NCBI GenBank assembly: GCA_026417035.1
Contig: JAOAEA010000010.1
Coordinates: forward strand, 1-56,404
Direction: 5' to 3'
From: Burkholderiales bacterium
Lineage (GTDB): Bacteria > Pseudomonadota > Gammaproteobacteria > Burkholderiales > SG8-39
DNA length: 56,404 bases
This document shows positions 24,961-34,652 of the stretch, piece after piece. Position 1 is the stretch's first letter. Each line of letters starts with the position of its first letter. The position numbers and the translations under genes are program-made. The notes beneath the pieces were generated by a model. It had not been told where the DNA came from. It searched no databases and saw nothing but the letters and a program-made list of their open reading frames with translations.

Positions 24961-25299
24961 ATGAGCGCACCGACCCGCCTCGTCGCCCTGGGACAGGCGC
25001 CGCTGATGGAGGGCTTCCGCCTGATCGGGCTCGAGACGCATCCGGACGCGACGCACGAGACCGTCGAGCGGGTGCTGGCGGAGATGGTGCGCGCGGGCGA
25101 CAAGGCGCTCGTCCTGCTCGAGCACCACCTCGCGGCCGGCCGCGGGCCGTGGCTCGAGCAGGTGCGCAGCGAGGGCGGGCGGATCGTGGTCACCGAGATC
25201 CCGCCGCTCGCCGCGCCGGGCACCTACGCGCCGGCAGTGGACCAGCTCGTGCGCGCCATCCTCGGCCCGGGCGCGCTCGACGCCGAAGCCGGAACATGA
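24961..25299 (+). CDS. ntpF: V/A-type ATPase subunit F
   Basis: The 112-residue protein has the small alpha/beta fold of subunit F: GFRLIGLETH, a central helix with VLAEMV, KALVLLEHH, and a late GGRIVVTEIPPL strand-turn. Subunit F binds the central stalk subunit D and regulates coupling. Position between K and E agrees with the cluster. The gap after it (25300-25372) contains a motif repeated after subunit A. Confidence 0.8.
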   Translation: MSAPTRLVALGQAPLMEGFRLIGLETHPDATHETVERVLAEMVRAGDKALVLLEHHLAAGRGPWLEQVRSEGGRIVVTEIPPLAAPGTYAPAVDQLVRAILGPGALDAEAGT

Positions 25300-25372
25300 A
25301 CCCCGGGCAAGACGAGTCGCGGCCGGGCGCGCGGATCTCCCCGAGAACGCTGAACGACGCTGCACCCAGACG

Positions 25373-26023
25373 ATGAACCCCGAGACCCAGGTCAGGAACC
25401 TCGAGCACGCCCTCCTCGCGCGCGCGCGCGAGCTCGTGCGCGAGCACCTCGAGAAGGCCGCGGCCGAGCGCGACCGCATCCTCGCCGACGTCGCCCACCG
25501 GCTGCGCCTTGCCGAGGAGCGCGAGATCCTCGCCGCGAAAGCGGATGCGGAGCGGCTCTTCCGCCGCCGCGTGCAGGCCGCGGAGATCCGCATGCAGGGC
25601 GAGCTCGACCGCCTGCGCTGGACGCTGGTGCAAACGGTCGTCGGCGCTGTCAAGGGCGAGCTCGCCCGCCTCGCCGGCGACGAGGCGCGCTACGCGGCGG
25701 TGCTCGCGGCGCTGCTCACCGCCGCCGCGGAGCGCCTCGACGGCAAGGCGCTGGTCGCGGACCTCAACGCCCGCGACCGCGAGCGCTTCGGCGCGCGCTG
25801 GGACGCGTTCGCCGCCGCGGCGGTGCCCGACAAGCACGTGACGCTCTCGTCCGTGGCGCTCGAGGTCTCGGGCGGCGTGATCGTGCGCACGCCGGCAAAC
25901 CACGTGCGCATCGACAACACCTTCGAGGGCCGGCTGGACCGCCTCAGCGACGCGGTGCACGCGCTGGTCCTCGAGCGCCTGTTCGCCGCCGTGCCGCACA
26001 TGGAGACGGTGTTCCATGGCTGA
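25373..26023 (+). CDS. ntpE: V/A-type ATPase subunit E (peripheral stalk)
   Basis: The 216-residue protein has a long N-terminal coiled coil (about 5-75, LEHALLARARELVREHLEKA onward) and a compact C-terminal domain with SSVALEVSGGVIVRTPANHVRIDNTFEGRLDRL, the typical end of subunit E. It pairs with the H/G subunit to hold the catalytic head. The stop overlaps the start of subunit A by eight bases. Confidence 0.88.
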   Translation: MNPETQVRNLEHALLARARELVREHLEKAAAERDRILADVAHRLRLAEEREILAAKADAERLFRRRVQAAEIRMQGELDRLRWTLVQTVVGAVKGELARLAGDEARYAAVLAALLTAAAERLDGKALVADLNARDRERFGARWDAFAAAAVPDKHVTLSSVALEVSGGVIVRTPANHVRIDNTFEGRLDRLSDAVHALVLERLFAAVPHMETVFHG

Positions 26024-27797
26024 GATCCTCGAAGTGAACGGCCCGATCCTCACGGTGCGCTTGCCCGAGGCGGTGATCGGCGAGCAGGTACGCGTCGGTG
26101 AGCTCGGCCTCACCGGCGAGGTGATCGGGCGCGACGGGCACGACGCGACGGTGCAGGTGTACGAGCCCACCGACGGGTTGCGGCCGGGCGAGCCGGTGCG
26201 CTCGCTCGGGCATCCGCTCTCGGTCGAGCTCGGCCCGGGGCTCCTCGGGCAGATCTTCGACGGCGTGCAGCGGCCGCTGCACGCGATGGAGGCGCTCTCC
26301 GGCGACCGGATCGAGCGCGGGCTGGCGGCCGAGCCGCTCGGCGGCGGCCGGCGGTGGGCGTTCACGCCGCGCGCCGGGCTCGAGCTCGGGGCGGCGCTGC
26401 GCGGCGGCGAGGTCCTCGGCACGGTGCCGGAGAACGCGACCATCGAGCACCGGATCCTGGTGCCGCCCGACGTCGCAGGCAGGCTCGTCGATTTCGCGCC
26501 GGCGGGCGAGTACACCGTCGAGGAGACCATCGCGCGCGTCGAGGACGCCGGCGGGCATGTCCACAAGCTCCGGCTCGCGCACCGCTGGCCGGTGCGCGTG
26601 CCGCGGCCCTACGCGCGGCGCGACCCCGCGACCGAGCCGCTCCTCACCGGGCAGCGCATCCTCGACACCTTCTTCCCGGTCGTGAAGGGCGGCAAGGCGG
26701 CGATTCCCGGGCCGTTCGGGGCCGGCAAGACGGTGCTCCAGCACCAGATCGCGCGGTGGTCGAACGCGCGCATCGTGATCTACGTCGGCTGCGGCGAGCG
26801 CGGCAACGAGCTCGTCGACGTGCTCGAGAGCATGCCCAGGCTCACCGACCCCCACACCGGCCGGCCGCTGATGGAGCGCACCCTGCTCGTCGCCAACACG
26901 TCGAACATGCCGGTGGTCGCGCGCGAGGCGTCGATCTACGTCGGCATCACCATCGCCGAGTATTTCCGCGACCAGGGCCTCGACGTGGTCATGGTGGCCG
27001 ACTCGACGAGCCGCTGGGCCGAGGCGCTGCGCGAGGTGAGCGGCCGGCTGCGGCAGATGCCGGTCGAGGAGGGCTACCCTGCCTACCTCGCCTCCCACCT
27101 CGCGGCGTTCTACGAGCGCGCCGGCCGGGTGCAGACGCTCGGCGGCGAGAGCGGCTCGATCCCCCTGATCGGCGCGGTGTCGCCGCCGGGCGGCGACTTC
27201 TCCGAGCCGGTCACCAGCCACACCAAGGAGATCATCCAGGCGTTCTGGGCGCTGTCGAAGAGCCTCGCCGACGCGCGCCACTACCCGGCGGTGGACTGGA
27301 CCGAGAGCTTCTCCGGCTACGTGCCCACGGCGGCCCGCTGGTGGCACGAGCAGGTGAACCCCGCCTGGGCGGCGAAGCGCGCCGAGGCGCTCGCGCTCCT
27401 CGCGCAGGCCGAGGAGCTCGCGCGCATCGTGAACCTCGTCGGCATGGAGGCGCTGTCGGCCGCGCAGCGCTGGACGCTCGAGGCGGCGGCGCTCGTGCGC
27501 GAGGGCGTGCTGCAACAGTCCGCGCTCGACGAAGTGGACAGCTTCTGCTCGCCGCGGAAGCAGTATCTCCTCCTCGACCTGATGCTCGAGGTCTACCACG
27601 AGGGCCTCGATCTCCTCGGCAGCGGCGCCCCGGCGCAGCAGCTCCTGAAGCTCCCGGTGGTGAGCCGCGCGCGACGCTGGAAGTCGCTCTACCGCAGCGA
27701 CGAGCTCGAGCGGCTCGCCGCCTGCCGCGACGAGATCCGCGCCGCGTTCGACGCGCTGCGCAAGGAGTACGCGCGACCGGCGGAGGCCCCGCGATGA
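26016..27797 (+). CDS. ntpA: V/A-type ATPase catalytic subunit A
   Basis: The 593-residue ATPase has Walker A GPFGAGKT (232-239), the arginine- and glutamate-containing [13 protein letters not shown]-like segment (here [18 protein letters not shown]), Walker [18 protein letters not shown], and the bulge domain typical of V/A-type A subunits (about 110-190). It hydrolyses or makes ATP in alternation with subunit B. It overlaps subunit E. Confidence 0.96.
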   Translation: MAEILEVNGPILTVRLPEAVIGEQVRVGELGLTGEVIGRDGHDATVQVYEPTDGLRPGEPVRSLGHPLSVELGPGLLGQIFDGVQRPLHAMEALSGDRIERGLAAEPLGGGRRWAFTPRAGLELGAALRGGEVLGTVPENATIEHRILVPPDVAGRLVDFAPAGEYTVEETIARVEDAGGHVHKLRLAHRWPVRVPRPYARRDPATEPLLTGQRILDTFFPVVKGGKAAIPGPFGAGKTVLQHQIARWSNARIVIYVGCGERGNELVDVLESMPRLTDPHTGRPLMERTLLVANTSNMPVVAREASIYVGITIAEYFRDQGLDVVMVADSTSRWAEALREVSGRLRQMPVEEGYPAYLASHLAAFYERAGRVQTLGGESGSIPLIGAVSPPGGDFSEPVTSHTKEIIQAFWALSKSLADARHYPAVDWTESFSGYVPTAARWWHEQVNPAWAAKRAEALALLAQAEELARIVNLVGMEALSAAQRWTLEAAALVREGVLQQSALDEVDSFCSPRKQYLLLDLMLEVYHEGLDLLGSGAPAQQLLKLPVVSRARRWKSLYRSDELERLAACRDEIRAAFDALRKEYARPAEAPR

Positions 27798-27887
27798 AGC
27801 CCGCACCCTCGCCCGGAACCGCCCATATGCGAGCAAGGCGAGTCGCGGCCTGCCGCCGCGCATCGGCAGCGTCGAACGGAGCCGCAG

Positions 27888-29288
27888 ATGCGTGAGAAGG
27901 AATTCCGCACGGCGAGCTCGGCGCGCGGCGGCCTCCTCTTCATGCGCAACGTCCCCGGCTGCGCGCTGGGCGACCGCGTGGTGGTGCGCGACCACCGCGG
28001 CCGCAAGCGGAACGGCCTCGTGATCCGCACCTCGAACGAGGTCGTGCTGGTCGAGGTGTTCGAGGGCACCGACGACCTCGACCTCGAGCGCACCTGGGCG
28101 CGCTTCCTCGAGGAGCCCTACGCGCTCCCGCTGTCGCGCGAGCTCCTCGGGCGCGTCTTCGACGGCGTCGGCAAGCCGCGCGACGGCCGCCCGCCGCTGG
28201 TGGCGGGGCTCAAGCGCCCGGTCAACGGCGCGCCAGTGAACCCCTCCGCGCGCGCCTATCCGCGCGAGTTCATCCAGACCGGCGTCTCCGCGATCGACGG
28301 CATGAACTCGCTCGTGCGCGGCCAGAAGCTGCCGGTGTTCTCGGGCTCGGGGCTGCCGCACAACCCGCTCGCCGCGCAGATCGTCCGGCAGGCGAAGCTG
28401 CCCGGCGAGGAAGGAAGCTTCGCCGTCGTATTCGGCGCGATGGGCGTGTCGCACGCGGACGCGCGCTTCTTCCAGGAGGACTTCGAGAGCTCCGGGGTCC
28501 TCGGCGAGGTGGTCATGTTCGTGAACCTCGCCGACGACCCGCCGATCGAGCGCCTGATCCTGCCGCGCACCGCGCTGACGGCGGCCGAGTATCTGGCGTT
28601 CGACCTCGACATGCACGTGCTGGTCGTGCTCACCGACATGACCAACTACGCCGAGGCGCTGCGCGAAGTCGCCACCGCCAAGGGCGACGTGCCTTCGCGC
28701 AAGGGCTATCCGGGCTACCTCTACTCCGACCTCGCCGAGATCTACGAGCGCGCCGGTCGCATCAAGGAGCGGCGCGGCTCGATCACGATGATCCCGGTGG
28801 TGACCATGCCCTCGGACGACATCACGCACCCCGTGCCCGACCTCACCGGCTACATCACCGAGGGGCAGATCGTGCTCGCGCGCGAGCTCGCCGCGCGCCA
28901 CGTCTACCCGCCGGTGGCCGTGCTGCCGTCGCTTTCGCGGCTGATGAAGGACGGCATCGGCCGCAACTACACCCGCGACGACCACCCGCACGTGGCGAAC
29001 CAGCTGTTCGCGTCCTACGCGCAGGCGCTCGAAGTGCGCAACCTCGCCGCCATCATCGGCGCCGAGGAGCTCTCCGAGTCCGACCGGCGTTATCTCGCTT
29101 TCGCCGACGCGTTCGAGTCGCGCTTCGTGAACCAGGGCGAGAACGAGGACCGCTCGATCTTCGACACGCTGGCGATCGCGTGGGACGTGCTCTCGGTCCT
29201 GCCGCCGGAGGTGCTGACGCGCGTCACGGAGGAGGAGCTCGCGCGCCATCACCGCTTCGGCGCCCCGCGGCGGGAGGCGGCCGCATGA
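27888..29288 (+). CDS. ntpB: V/A-type ATPase regulatory subunit B
   Basis: The 466-residue protein matches the B subunit: YPREFIQTGVSAIDGMNSLVRGQKLPVFSGSGLPHN, where the P-loop is degenerate as usual for B, then EEGSFAVVFGAMGVSHADARFF, VVLTDMTNYAEALREV and SLSRLMKDGIG. It supplies the arginine finger and the non-catalytic nucleotide site. A 90-base spacer separates it from subunit A and a 169-base spacer from subunit D, longer than the tight packing at the start of the cluster. Confidence 0.96.
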   Translation: MREKEFRTASSARGGLLFMRNVPGCALGDRVVVRDHRGRKRNGLVIRTSNEVVLVEVFEGTDDLDLERTWARFLEEPYALPLSRELLGRVFDGVGKPRDGRPPLVAGLKRPVNGAPVNPSARAYPREFIQTGVSAIDGMNSLVRGQKLPVFSGSGLPHNPLAAQIVRQAKLPGEEGSFAVVFGAMGVSHADARFFQEDFESSGVLGEVVMFVNLADDPPIERLILPRTALTAAEYLAFDLDMHVLVVLTDMTNYAEALREVATAKGDVPSRKGYPGYLYSDLAEIYERAGRIKERRGSITMIPVVTMPSDDITHPVPDLTGYITEGQIVLARELAARHVYPPVAVLPSLSRLMKDGIGRNYTRDDHPHVANQLFASYAQALEVRNLAAIIGAEELSESDRRYLAFADAFESRFVNQGENEDRSIFDTLAIAWDVLSVLPPEVLTRVTEEELARHHRFGAPRREAAA

Positions 29289-29457
29289 GACGAGGGAGGG
29301 CGCGCCCGGCCGAGCCACCGGTCCGCGGCGTGCGCCCCTTCCGTGGGCGGGCGGCCGATGCGGCTGGCACGACGCCGGCGGGCCGGACGGCCTCGCCGCG
29401 TCCCGGCGCGGCTCCTGGCGTCCTCCGCGCCCGCGCGCTGACGCTTCCCCGGCCGGC

Positions 29458-30078
29458 ATGAAGCAACGCCTGAAGGTCGCGCCGACCAAGAGCGCGCTGC
29501 TCGCCCTCAAGCGACAGGTGCGCTTCCTCGAGCAGGGGCACGAGATGCTCGAGCGCAAGCGCGAGCTGCTCACGCGCGTCGTGCACGAGCGGCTGAAGCA
29601 CTACCGCGTGCTGCGACGCGAGGCGCAGGGCGCGCTCGAGGAGGCGTACCGCTGGCTCGCGATCGCGCAGATCCGCATGGGCAGCCTCGTGCTGCGCCAG
29701 CTGGCGATCGGGCTGCCGCCGGCGCTCGCGGTGCGCATCCTCCCGCGCTCGAGCGTGGGCGTGGAATACCCCTCGGTCGAGGCGGAGCTCCTGCCGCTCG
29801 AGCCGGTGGCGCTGATGGGCACCGACCCGAGCTTCGACGACGCGCGCGCGAAGCTCGCCGCGCTGGCCGTGGTGCTGGCGCGGCTCGGCGAGGCAGAGAC
29901 CGCGCTCTGGCGGCTGCTCACCGAGCAGCGCAAGACGCAGAAGCGCGTGAACGCGCTGCGCTACAACATCATCCCGATGTACCGCGCCAAGATCCGCGAG
30001 ATCCAGTCGGCGCTCGAGGAAGAGGAGCGCAACGCCCTCTTCCAGATGACGCTCCTGCGCGAGGCCGGCGGTGGCTAG
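29458..30078 (+). CDS. ntpD: V/A-type ATPase subunit D (central stalk)
   Basis: The 206-residue protein is an antiparallel coiled coil with the family start VAPTKSALLALKRQVRFLEQG and the family end KTQKRVNALRYNIIPMYRAKIREIQSALEE. It is the rotating shaft of the motor. It ends the V-type cluster 13 bases before the convergent patatin gene. Confidence 0.92.
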   Translation: MKQRLKVAPTKSALLALKRQVRFLEQGHEMLERKRELLTRVVHERLKHYRVLRREAQGALEEAYRWLAIAQIRMGSLVLRQLAIGLPPALAVRILPRSSVGVEYPSVEAELLPLEPVALMGTDPSFDDARAKLAALAVVLARLGEAETALWRLLTEQRKTQKRVNALRYNIIPMYRAKIREIQSALEEEERNALFQMTLLREAGGG

Positions 30079-30091
30079 CCGCGCGGCCCGC

Positions 30092-32320
30092 TCAGGGGAT
30101 GCCGAGGAAGAAGTAGAACGAGCTGGGTGCCGCGCCGTCGAACGCCTTGCCGTAGGCGAAGTAGACCGGCCCGATCGGGCTGTCGAGCGCGACGAACGCC
30201 GATCCCGACTTGAGGAAGCCGCTCGGGCTCCCCGGGATCGCGGGCTGCGTCACGTTCGACACCTCGAACGAGGCGCCGGCGTAGACCCCTTCGAGGAGCG
30301 GGATGTCGGCGAGCTTGTAGGTGTAGACGAGCCGCCCGAATTGCAGTTGCTGCGCGAGGATCTCGCCGGTGCGGTAGCCCGACATCTGCAGGAATCCGCC
30401 CCACTGGAACTGGTCGTAGAACGGGATCCGGTCGCTTCCGATCCGGCCGCCCGCCCTCAGACCGAGCGCGAGCGAGTGCCGGCCGAGGCTCGCGGCGCCC
30501 ACCGCATCGACGGTCCACTTGGTGTACTGGTCGTCCGCGCCGAGCATCGAGCGCGACGCGAACAGCCTCGCGGTCCCGGCGTAGCCCGACCGCGGGAAGC
30601 GCAGGCTGTCGAGCTGGTCGACGTAGAGCTTCCCGGTGAACGCACCCTGCTGGACGGTCGCGCTGCGCGGGAAGAAGAGGCTGCCCGAGTCGAGGTTGAA
30701 ACGCAGCTGCCCGGCCATCGCGCCCAGGCGCAGCTCGCCGTACTTGGTGAACTGGCTGCCGAGGTCGATCCCGCCGCCGGCGGAGGTCACGTTGTACTGG
30801 GCGATCTTCACGCCGTCGCTGAAGAGGTTCACCGGGTAGAGCTGGGCCGAGGCGTAGGGCGCGACGAAGAAGTACGCGTTCGGCACGAGCGGCTGGTAGA
30901 GCTCGCCGGAGAGGAGGTTCTGGTTGCCGATCTGCGCGTCGGCGCGGAACTCGCCGCCCAGATGGTTCAGCCAGGTGCTGCGGTAGCGCGCGAGCAGGTT
31001 GAAGTAGGTCTCGCCCTGGAAGTCGGTCGAGAGCCCCAGCCCGAAGCGCATGTAGCTCGGGCCCCAGGACTTCTCGGCGGCCTCGACCACGAGGATGCGC
31101 TTCGACTGCTCGTCGATCACGCGGTAGCCGACGTGCTCGAAGTCGCCGCGGCCGTAGATGCGGCGCAGGTCCCGGTCGAGGACGTCCTGGTCGATTGGCT
31201 CGCCCGGCTGCGTCTCCATCGTGGCGACGATCACGTCCGGGTTCACCCGGTGCGTCCCCTCGACGCGGATCTCGGTGACGAGTCGCCCGCTGGGCGGGTC
31301 GGCCCCCTCGCGCTTCGCCTTCCAGGCCGCGTACTCCTCGGGCGAGACCGAGTAGCGCGCGAGGCGCGCGGCCACCTTGCGCGCAGCGGCCTCGCCGATC
31401 GGCACGGCCTTGGGCAGGTCGTCGAACTCGGCGGCCGAGAAGTCGCCGAGCTCGGGGAGGATCAGGATGTCCTCGGGGCGGAGCGACGCGAGCGAGGCGC
31501 GCACGTTCTGCTCGGTGAGGATGTTGATCATCTGCGCGGTCACGCCCACGAGCGAGGTGATCTGCGCACGCGTGAGCAGGGGCGAGCCGAGGTTCACCGC
31601 GATGACGACCTCCGCGCCCATCTTGCGCGCGACGTCCACGGGCAGGTTGTCGACGAGCCCGCCGTCCACGTAGAGCCGGCCGCCGATCTCCGCCGGCGCC
31701 ACCGCGCCCGGGATCGACATGCTCGCGCGCATAGCGGTCGCCACCTCGCCGCTCGCGAAGACGTGCGGGAGGCCGGTTTCGATGTCGGTGGCCACCGCCC
31801 GGTACGGGATCGGCAGCTCGTCGAAGTCGCGCGGCCCCTTGCGGCGCACCAGCCGGCGCAGCTCCGCCTCGAGCGCGATCCCGGAGATGGCGCCCTTGGG
31901 CAGCTGGAAGGTCCAGCCGTTGAAGCCGAACTCCGGCCCGAAGAAGATCTGGCGATCCTCCTGCTTGCGGCGCACCGGGATGTCCCGCCGCGGCGGAGTG
32001 TCGGTGAACAGGCGGGCCGTGGTGATCCTCGCGAGCTGCGCCTCCATTTCGGCCACCGGCATGCCGGCCGCATACGAGCCCCCGACGATGGAGCCCATGC
32101 TGGTGCCGGCGACGTAATCGATCGGGATGCGCATCTCCTCGAGCACCTTCAGCACGCCGACGTGCGCGGCGCCGCGCGCGCCGCCGCCGGAGAGGACGAG
32201 GCCGATCTTCGGCCGCGGCTTCGCTTCGGGCGCCGTCTGCGCCGCGGCGTCCGGCGGTAGGATCGGGAGCACCGCCGCGACCACGGCGGCACAGGCGAGG
32301 GTCGTGAGGCGAATCTTCAT
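30092..32320 (-). CDS. Patatin-like phospholipase with POTRA and outer-membrane beta-barrel (type Vd, PlpD-like)
   Basis: The 742-residue protein has a Sec signal (about 1-28, ending AAAQT), a patatin domain with the oxyanion glycine motif GGGARGAAHVG (45-55), the catalytic Ser in GTSMG (S74) and the Asp of YVDGGLVDN. One POTRA-like domain follows (about 345-430, beginning VTEIRVEGTHRVNPDVI), then a C-terminal 16-strand-type barrel ending in aromatic FYFFLGIP. This is the type Vd layout of Pseudomonas PlpD, a secreted lipase. A much longer reading frame exists upstream but lies antisense to or out of frame with rplS and has no signal peptide. It has its own region next to, but after the terminator of, the rplS operon. 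Confidence 0.9.
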   Translation of the reverse strand: MKIRLTTLACAAVVAAVLPILPPDAAAQTAPEAKPRPKIGLVLSGGGARGAAHVGVLKVLEEMRIPIDYVAGTSMGSIVGGSYAAGMPVAEMEAQLARITTARLFTDTPPRRDIPVRRKQEDRQIFFGPEFGFNGWTFQLPKGAISGIALEAELRRLVRRKGPRDFDELPIPYRAVATDIETGLPHVFASGEVATAMRASMSIPGAVAPAEIGGRLYVDGGLVDNLPVDVARKMGAEVVIAVNLGSPLLTRAQITSLVGVTAQMINILTEQNVRASLASLRPEDILILPELGDFSAAEFDDLPKAVPIGEAAARKVAARLARYSVSPEEYAAWKAKREGADPPSGRLVTEIRVEGTHRVNPDVIVATMETQPGEPIDQDVLDRDLRRIYGRGDFEHVGYRVIDEQSKRILVVEAAEKSWGPSYMRFGLGLSTDFQGETYFNLLARYRSTWLNHLGGEFRADAQIGNQNLLSGELYQPLVPNAYFFVAPYASAQLYPVNLFSDGVKIAQYNVTSAGGGIDLGSQFTKYGELRLGAMAGQLRFNLDSGSLFFPRSATVQQGAFTGKLYVDQLDSLRFPRSGYAGTARLFASRSMLGADDQYTKWTVDAVGAASLGRHSLALGLRAGGRIGSDRIPFYDQFQWGGFLQMSGYRTGEILAQQLQFGRLVYTYKLADIPLLEGVYAGASFEVSNVTQPAIPGSPSGFLKSGSAFVALDSPIGPVYFAYGKAFDGAAPSSFYFFLGIP

Positions 32321-32374
32321 GGCGTGCTTCTCCCCCGGGATGGCGCCGGGTGCCGGATCCCGCGATCCGGGACG

Positions 32375-32400
32375 AAAAAAAGGGACGCCAGCAGCGTCCC
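32375..32400 (-). terminator. Intrinsic terminator of the rpsP-rimM-trmD-rplS operon
   Basis: On the minus strand a GGGACGC stem, a TGCTG loop and a GCGTCCC stem are followed at once by seven Ts. It lies 25 bases after the rplS stop, in the right orientation. This is the clearest intrinsic terminator in the window. Confidence 0.9.
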
Positions 32401-32424
32401 CTTCGGTCGCCCGCTCGCGCGCGG

Positions 32425-32805
32425 CTACTCGGCGGCGGCTTCCTGCGCGCGCGCGGCGAGTTTTTCGCGGATGCGCGCGGACTTGCCGGTGCGGCCGCGC
32501 AGGTAGTAGAGCTTCGCGCGGCGCACGGCGCCCTTGCGCTTGACCTCGATCGAAGCGATGAGCGGCGAGTAGGTCTGGAACGTGCGCTCGACGCCCTCGC
32601 CGGAGGAGATCTTGCGCACCGTGAAGGACGAGTTGAGCCCGCGGTTGCGCTTGCCGATCACGACGCCCTCGTAGGCCTGCACGCGCTTGCGGTCGCCTTC
32701 CTTCACGTTCACGTTCACGACCACCGTGTCGCCGGGCGCGAACTCGGGGATGGCCTTCCCGAGGCGGGCGATCTCTTCCTGCTCGAGTTGCTGGATCACG
32801 TTCAT
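32425..32805 (-). CDS. rplS: 50S ribosomal protein L19
   Basis: The 126-residue protein reads [20 protein letters not shown] at the start, then [40 protein letters not shown] and [12 protein letters not shown], all characteristic of L19. It lies at the 30S-50S interface. GAAGGAG precedes the ATG at 32805. It is the last gene of the rpsP operon. Confidence 0.97.
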   Translation of the reverse strand: MNVIQQLEQEEIARLGKAIPEFAPGDTVVVNVNVKEGDRKRVQAYEGVVIGKRNRGLNSSFTVRKISSGEGVERTFQTYSPLIASIEVKRKGAVRRAKLYYLRGRTGKSARIREKLAARAQEAAAE

Positions 32806-32901
32806 CTTGCTGCTCCTTCGGGCTTCGCTTCCGGCCCGCCGCGGACGGTCCGCGCCGCGCCGGCCTGGTTCCAATCCGCGCCGCGGGACGCCCGCGCGCG
32901 C

Positions 32902-33654
32902 CTACACCGCTTCCTTCGCCTCCTCGCGGAACTCCGCGAGGAGCCTCGCTTCCTCCACGCTCAGGCCGCGCCGCTCCAGGAGCCCCGGCCTGCGCAGCCA
33001 CGTCCTGCCGAGCGCCTGCTTCAGCCGCCAGCGCGCGATCTCCGCGTGGTGCCCCGACAGCAGCACCTCCGGCACCCGCTCGCCGCGCCATTCCTCCGGC
33101 CGCGTGTAGTGCGGGCAGTCGAGCAGCCCCGCCGCGAACGAGTCCTGCGCCGCGGACTGCTCGTCGCCGAGCACCCCCGGCAGCTGCCGCACGACTGCGT
33201 CGATCAGCACCATCGCCGCGAGCTCGCCGCCCGACAGCACGTAGTCGCCGATCGAGATCTCCTCGTCGACCGAGCGCCGCACGAGCCGCTCGTCCACGCC
33301 TTCGTACCGCCCCGCCAGGACCACGAGCCGCGGCTCGCTGGCGAGTCGCCGCACCAGCGCGTCGTCGAGCAGCCGGCCCTGCGGCGAGAGGTAGAGCACC
33401 CTCGCCGGCGTGCCGGCCTCGCGCGCCTGCGCCGCGGCGATCGCCTGCGCCAGCGGCTCGGCCATCATCACCATCCCCGGCCCGCCGCCGTAGGGGCGAT
33501 CGTCGATCGTCCGGTACGCGTCGGTCGCGAACTCGCGCGGGTTCCAGAGCGTGAGGCTCCAGCGCCCCTCCTCCCGCGCGCGCCGCGTGATGCCGTAGTC
33601 GGTCACGGCGGCGAACATCTGGGGGAAGATCGTGATGCAGTCGAACTGGATCAC
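32902..33654 (-). CDS. trmD: tRNA (guanine37-N1)-methyltransferase TrmD
   Basis: The 250-residue trefoil-knot methyltransferase modifies G37 next to the anticodon. Visible motifs are [39 protein letters not shown] and [18 protein letters not shown], which form the AdoMet-binding knot. I chose the GTG at 33654 because it overlaps the rimM stop by four bases (GTGA); a start five codons upstream is possible. Confidence 0.96.
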   Translation of the reverse strand: MIQFDCITIFPQMFAAVTDYGITRRAREEGRWSLTLWNPREFATDAYRTIDDRPYGGGPGMVMMAEPLAQAIAAAQAREAGTPARVLYLSPQGRLLDDALVRRLASEPRLVVLAGRYEGVDERLVRRSVDEEISIGDYVLSGGELAAMVLIDAVVRQLPGVLGDEQSAAQDSFAAGLLDCPHYTRPEEWRGERVPEVLLSGHHAEIARWRLKQALGRTWLRRPGLLERRGLSVEEARLLAEFREEAKEAV

Positions 33655-34166
33655 CAGTCCTTCCCCCAATCCGCCTCGATCCGCCCGGCGGCGAGATCGA
33701 CCCTTCCGACCACCGGCGCCACGAACGGGATCAGCCGCTCGCGCCCGCCACCGACGACGCGCAGCACCTCCTGCGCGCCGTTCGAGAACACTTCCGCCAC
33801 CTCGCCGAGCTCATCGCCCTGAAGGTTCGCGACCTTCAGGCCGATCAGGTCGGCCCAGTAGTACTCGCCCTCGCCCGTTTCCGGCAGCGCCTCGCGCGGC
33901 AGCGCGACCTCGCACCCCTTGAGCGCCGCCGCCCGGTCGCGGTCGGAAACCTCCGCGAACCGCGCGATCACCTGCCCCGCATGCACCGCGGCCTCGGCGA
34001 CCGCGACTTCCCGCCATCCGCCCTCCTTCCCCACCCACCACACCGGGTAGCGGGTCAGGCTCTCGGCGGTTTCGGTGAAAGGCCGCACCTTGATCCAGCC
34101 CTTCACGCCGTAGGGGCCGGTCACCCGGCCCATGACGATGAAGCTACTGCGCCGAGCGCTTGGCAA
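33651..34166 (-). CDS. rimM: Ribosome maturation factor RimM
   Basis: The 171-residue 16S rRNA processing factor has the first strand [20 protein letters not shown] and the PRC-barrel part [20 protein letters not shown], then [21 protein letters not shown] chose the ATG at 34166 because it keeps the whole first strand (IVMGR), at the cost of a 23-base overlap with rpsP. An ATG at 34133 would give a shorter protein lacking that strand. Confidence 0.92.
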   Translation of the reverse strand: MPSARRSSFIVMGRVTGPYGVKGWIKVRPFTETAESLTRYPVWWVGKEGGWREVAVAEAAVHAGQVIARFAEVSDRDRAAALKGCEVALPREALPETGEGEYYWADLIGLKVANLQGDELGEVAEVFSNGAQEVLRVVGGGRERLIPFVAPVVGRVDLAAGRIEADWGKDW

Positions 34167-34398
34167 ACTGCTTCACGAGGCGCGCGACCGTCGGCGACAC
34201 CTGCGCGCCCTGGCCCTTCCAGTACTCGACGCGGTCCAGCGCGACGCGCAGCGACTCGCGGCCCTCGGGCGCCTTCGGGTCGTAGAAGCCCACGCGCTCG
34301 ATGAAGCGGCCGCCCGCCGCGAAACGCGCATCGGCGGCGACGATGTTGAAGAAGGGGCGCTTCTTGGTGCCGCCGCGGGCAAGGCGAATGACGACCAT
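34144..34398 (-). CDS. rpsP: 30S ribosomal protein S16
   Basis: The 84-residue protein starts [20 protein letters not shown], the usual S16 start, and continues [13 protein letters not shown] and [21 protein letters not shown]. It is the first gene of the ribosomal/tRNA modification operon and has a plausible promoter 40 bases upstream. Confidence 0.97.
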   Translation of the reverse strand: MVVIRLARGGTKKRPFFNIVAADARFAAGGRFIERVGFYDPKAPEGRESLRVALDRVEYWKGQGAQVSPTVARLVKQFAKRSAQ

Positions 34399-34437
34399 AA
34401 TCGGTTCTGTCCCGGTTCGGATTCGGAAAAGCCCGTG

Positions 34438-34467
34438 ATTTTACGCGGGTTCCGGGCGTCGCCGCAA
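34438..34467 (-). promoter_or_regulatory. Candidate sigma-70 promoter of the rpsP operon
   Basis: On the minus strand TTGCGG (34462-34467) is followed after 18 bases by TAAAAT (34438-34443). Transcription would start near 34431, about 33 bases before the rpsP ATG. The rest of the 254-base gap (34399-34652) holds a GGGGCGC-AGG-CGCCCC-like hairpin near 34576-34592 that could follow ffh, but no gene that I can see. Confidence 0.5.
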
Positions 34468-34652
34468 GCTAGGGACGCTGCTGCGCGGCGCCGGGACGCC
34501 GGCGCGCATCCCGGGCCCACAGCCATCCAAGGGACTGATCCTGAAAAGATTTCTTTGGGCGCTGCGGGGCTGGCGCCGCGGGGGGCGCAGGCGCCCCACG
34601 GGCACTAGGCCCTTCGCGCCATGCGAAACGCGCGCGCCGGCGCGCCGCGCTT

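Noticed and set aside
25944-29573. Very long minus-strand open frame (about 1200 codons) across V-ATPase subunits A and B
   Set aside because: It is antisense to two genes with clear motifs. Long antisense frames are expected at this GC content because stop codons are rare. The translation shows low-complexity Arg/Ala/His-rich sequence with no domain.
32321-33091. N-terminal extension of the patatin protein through the rplS region
   Set aside because: The extension is out of frame with rplS and trmD and would remove the signal peptide. The ATG at 32320 gives a normal secreted protein, and a terminator lies in between.
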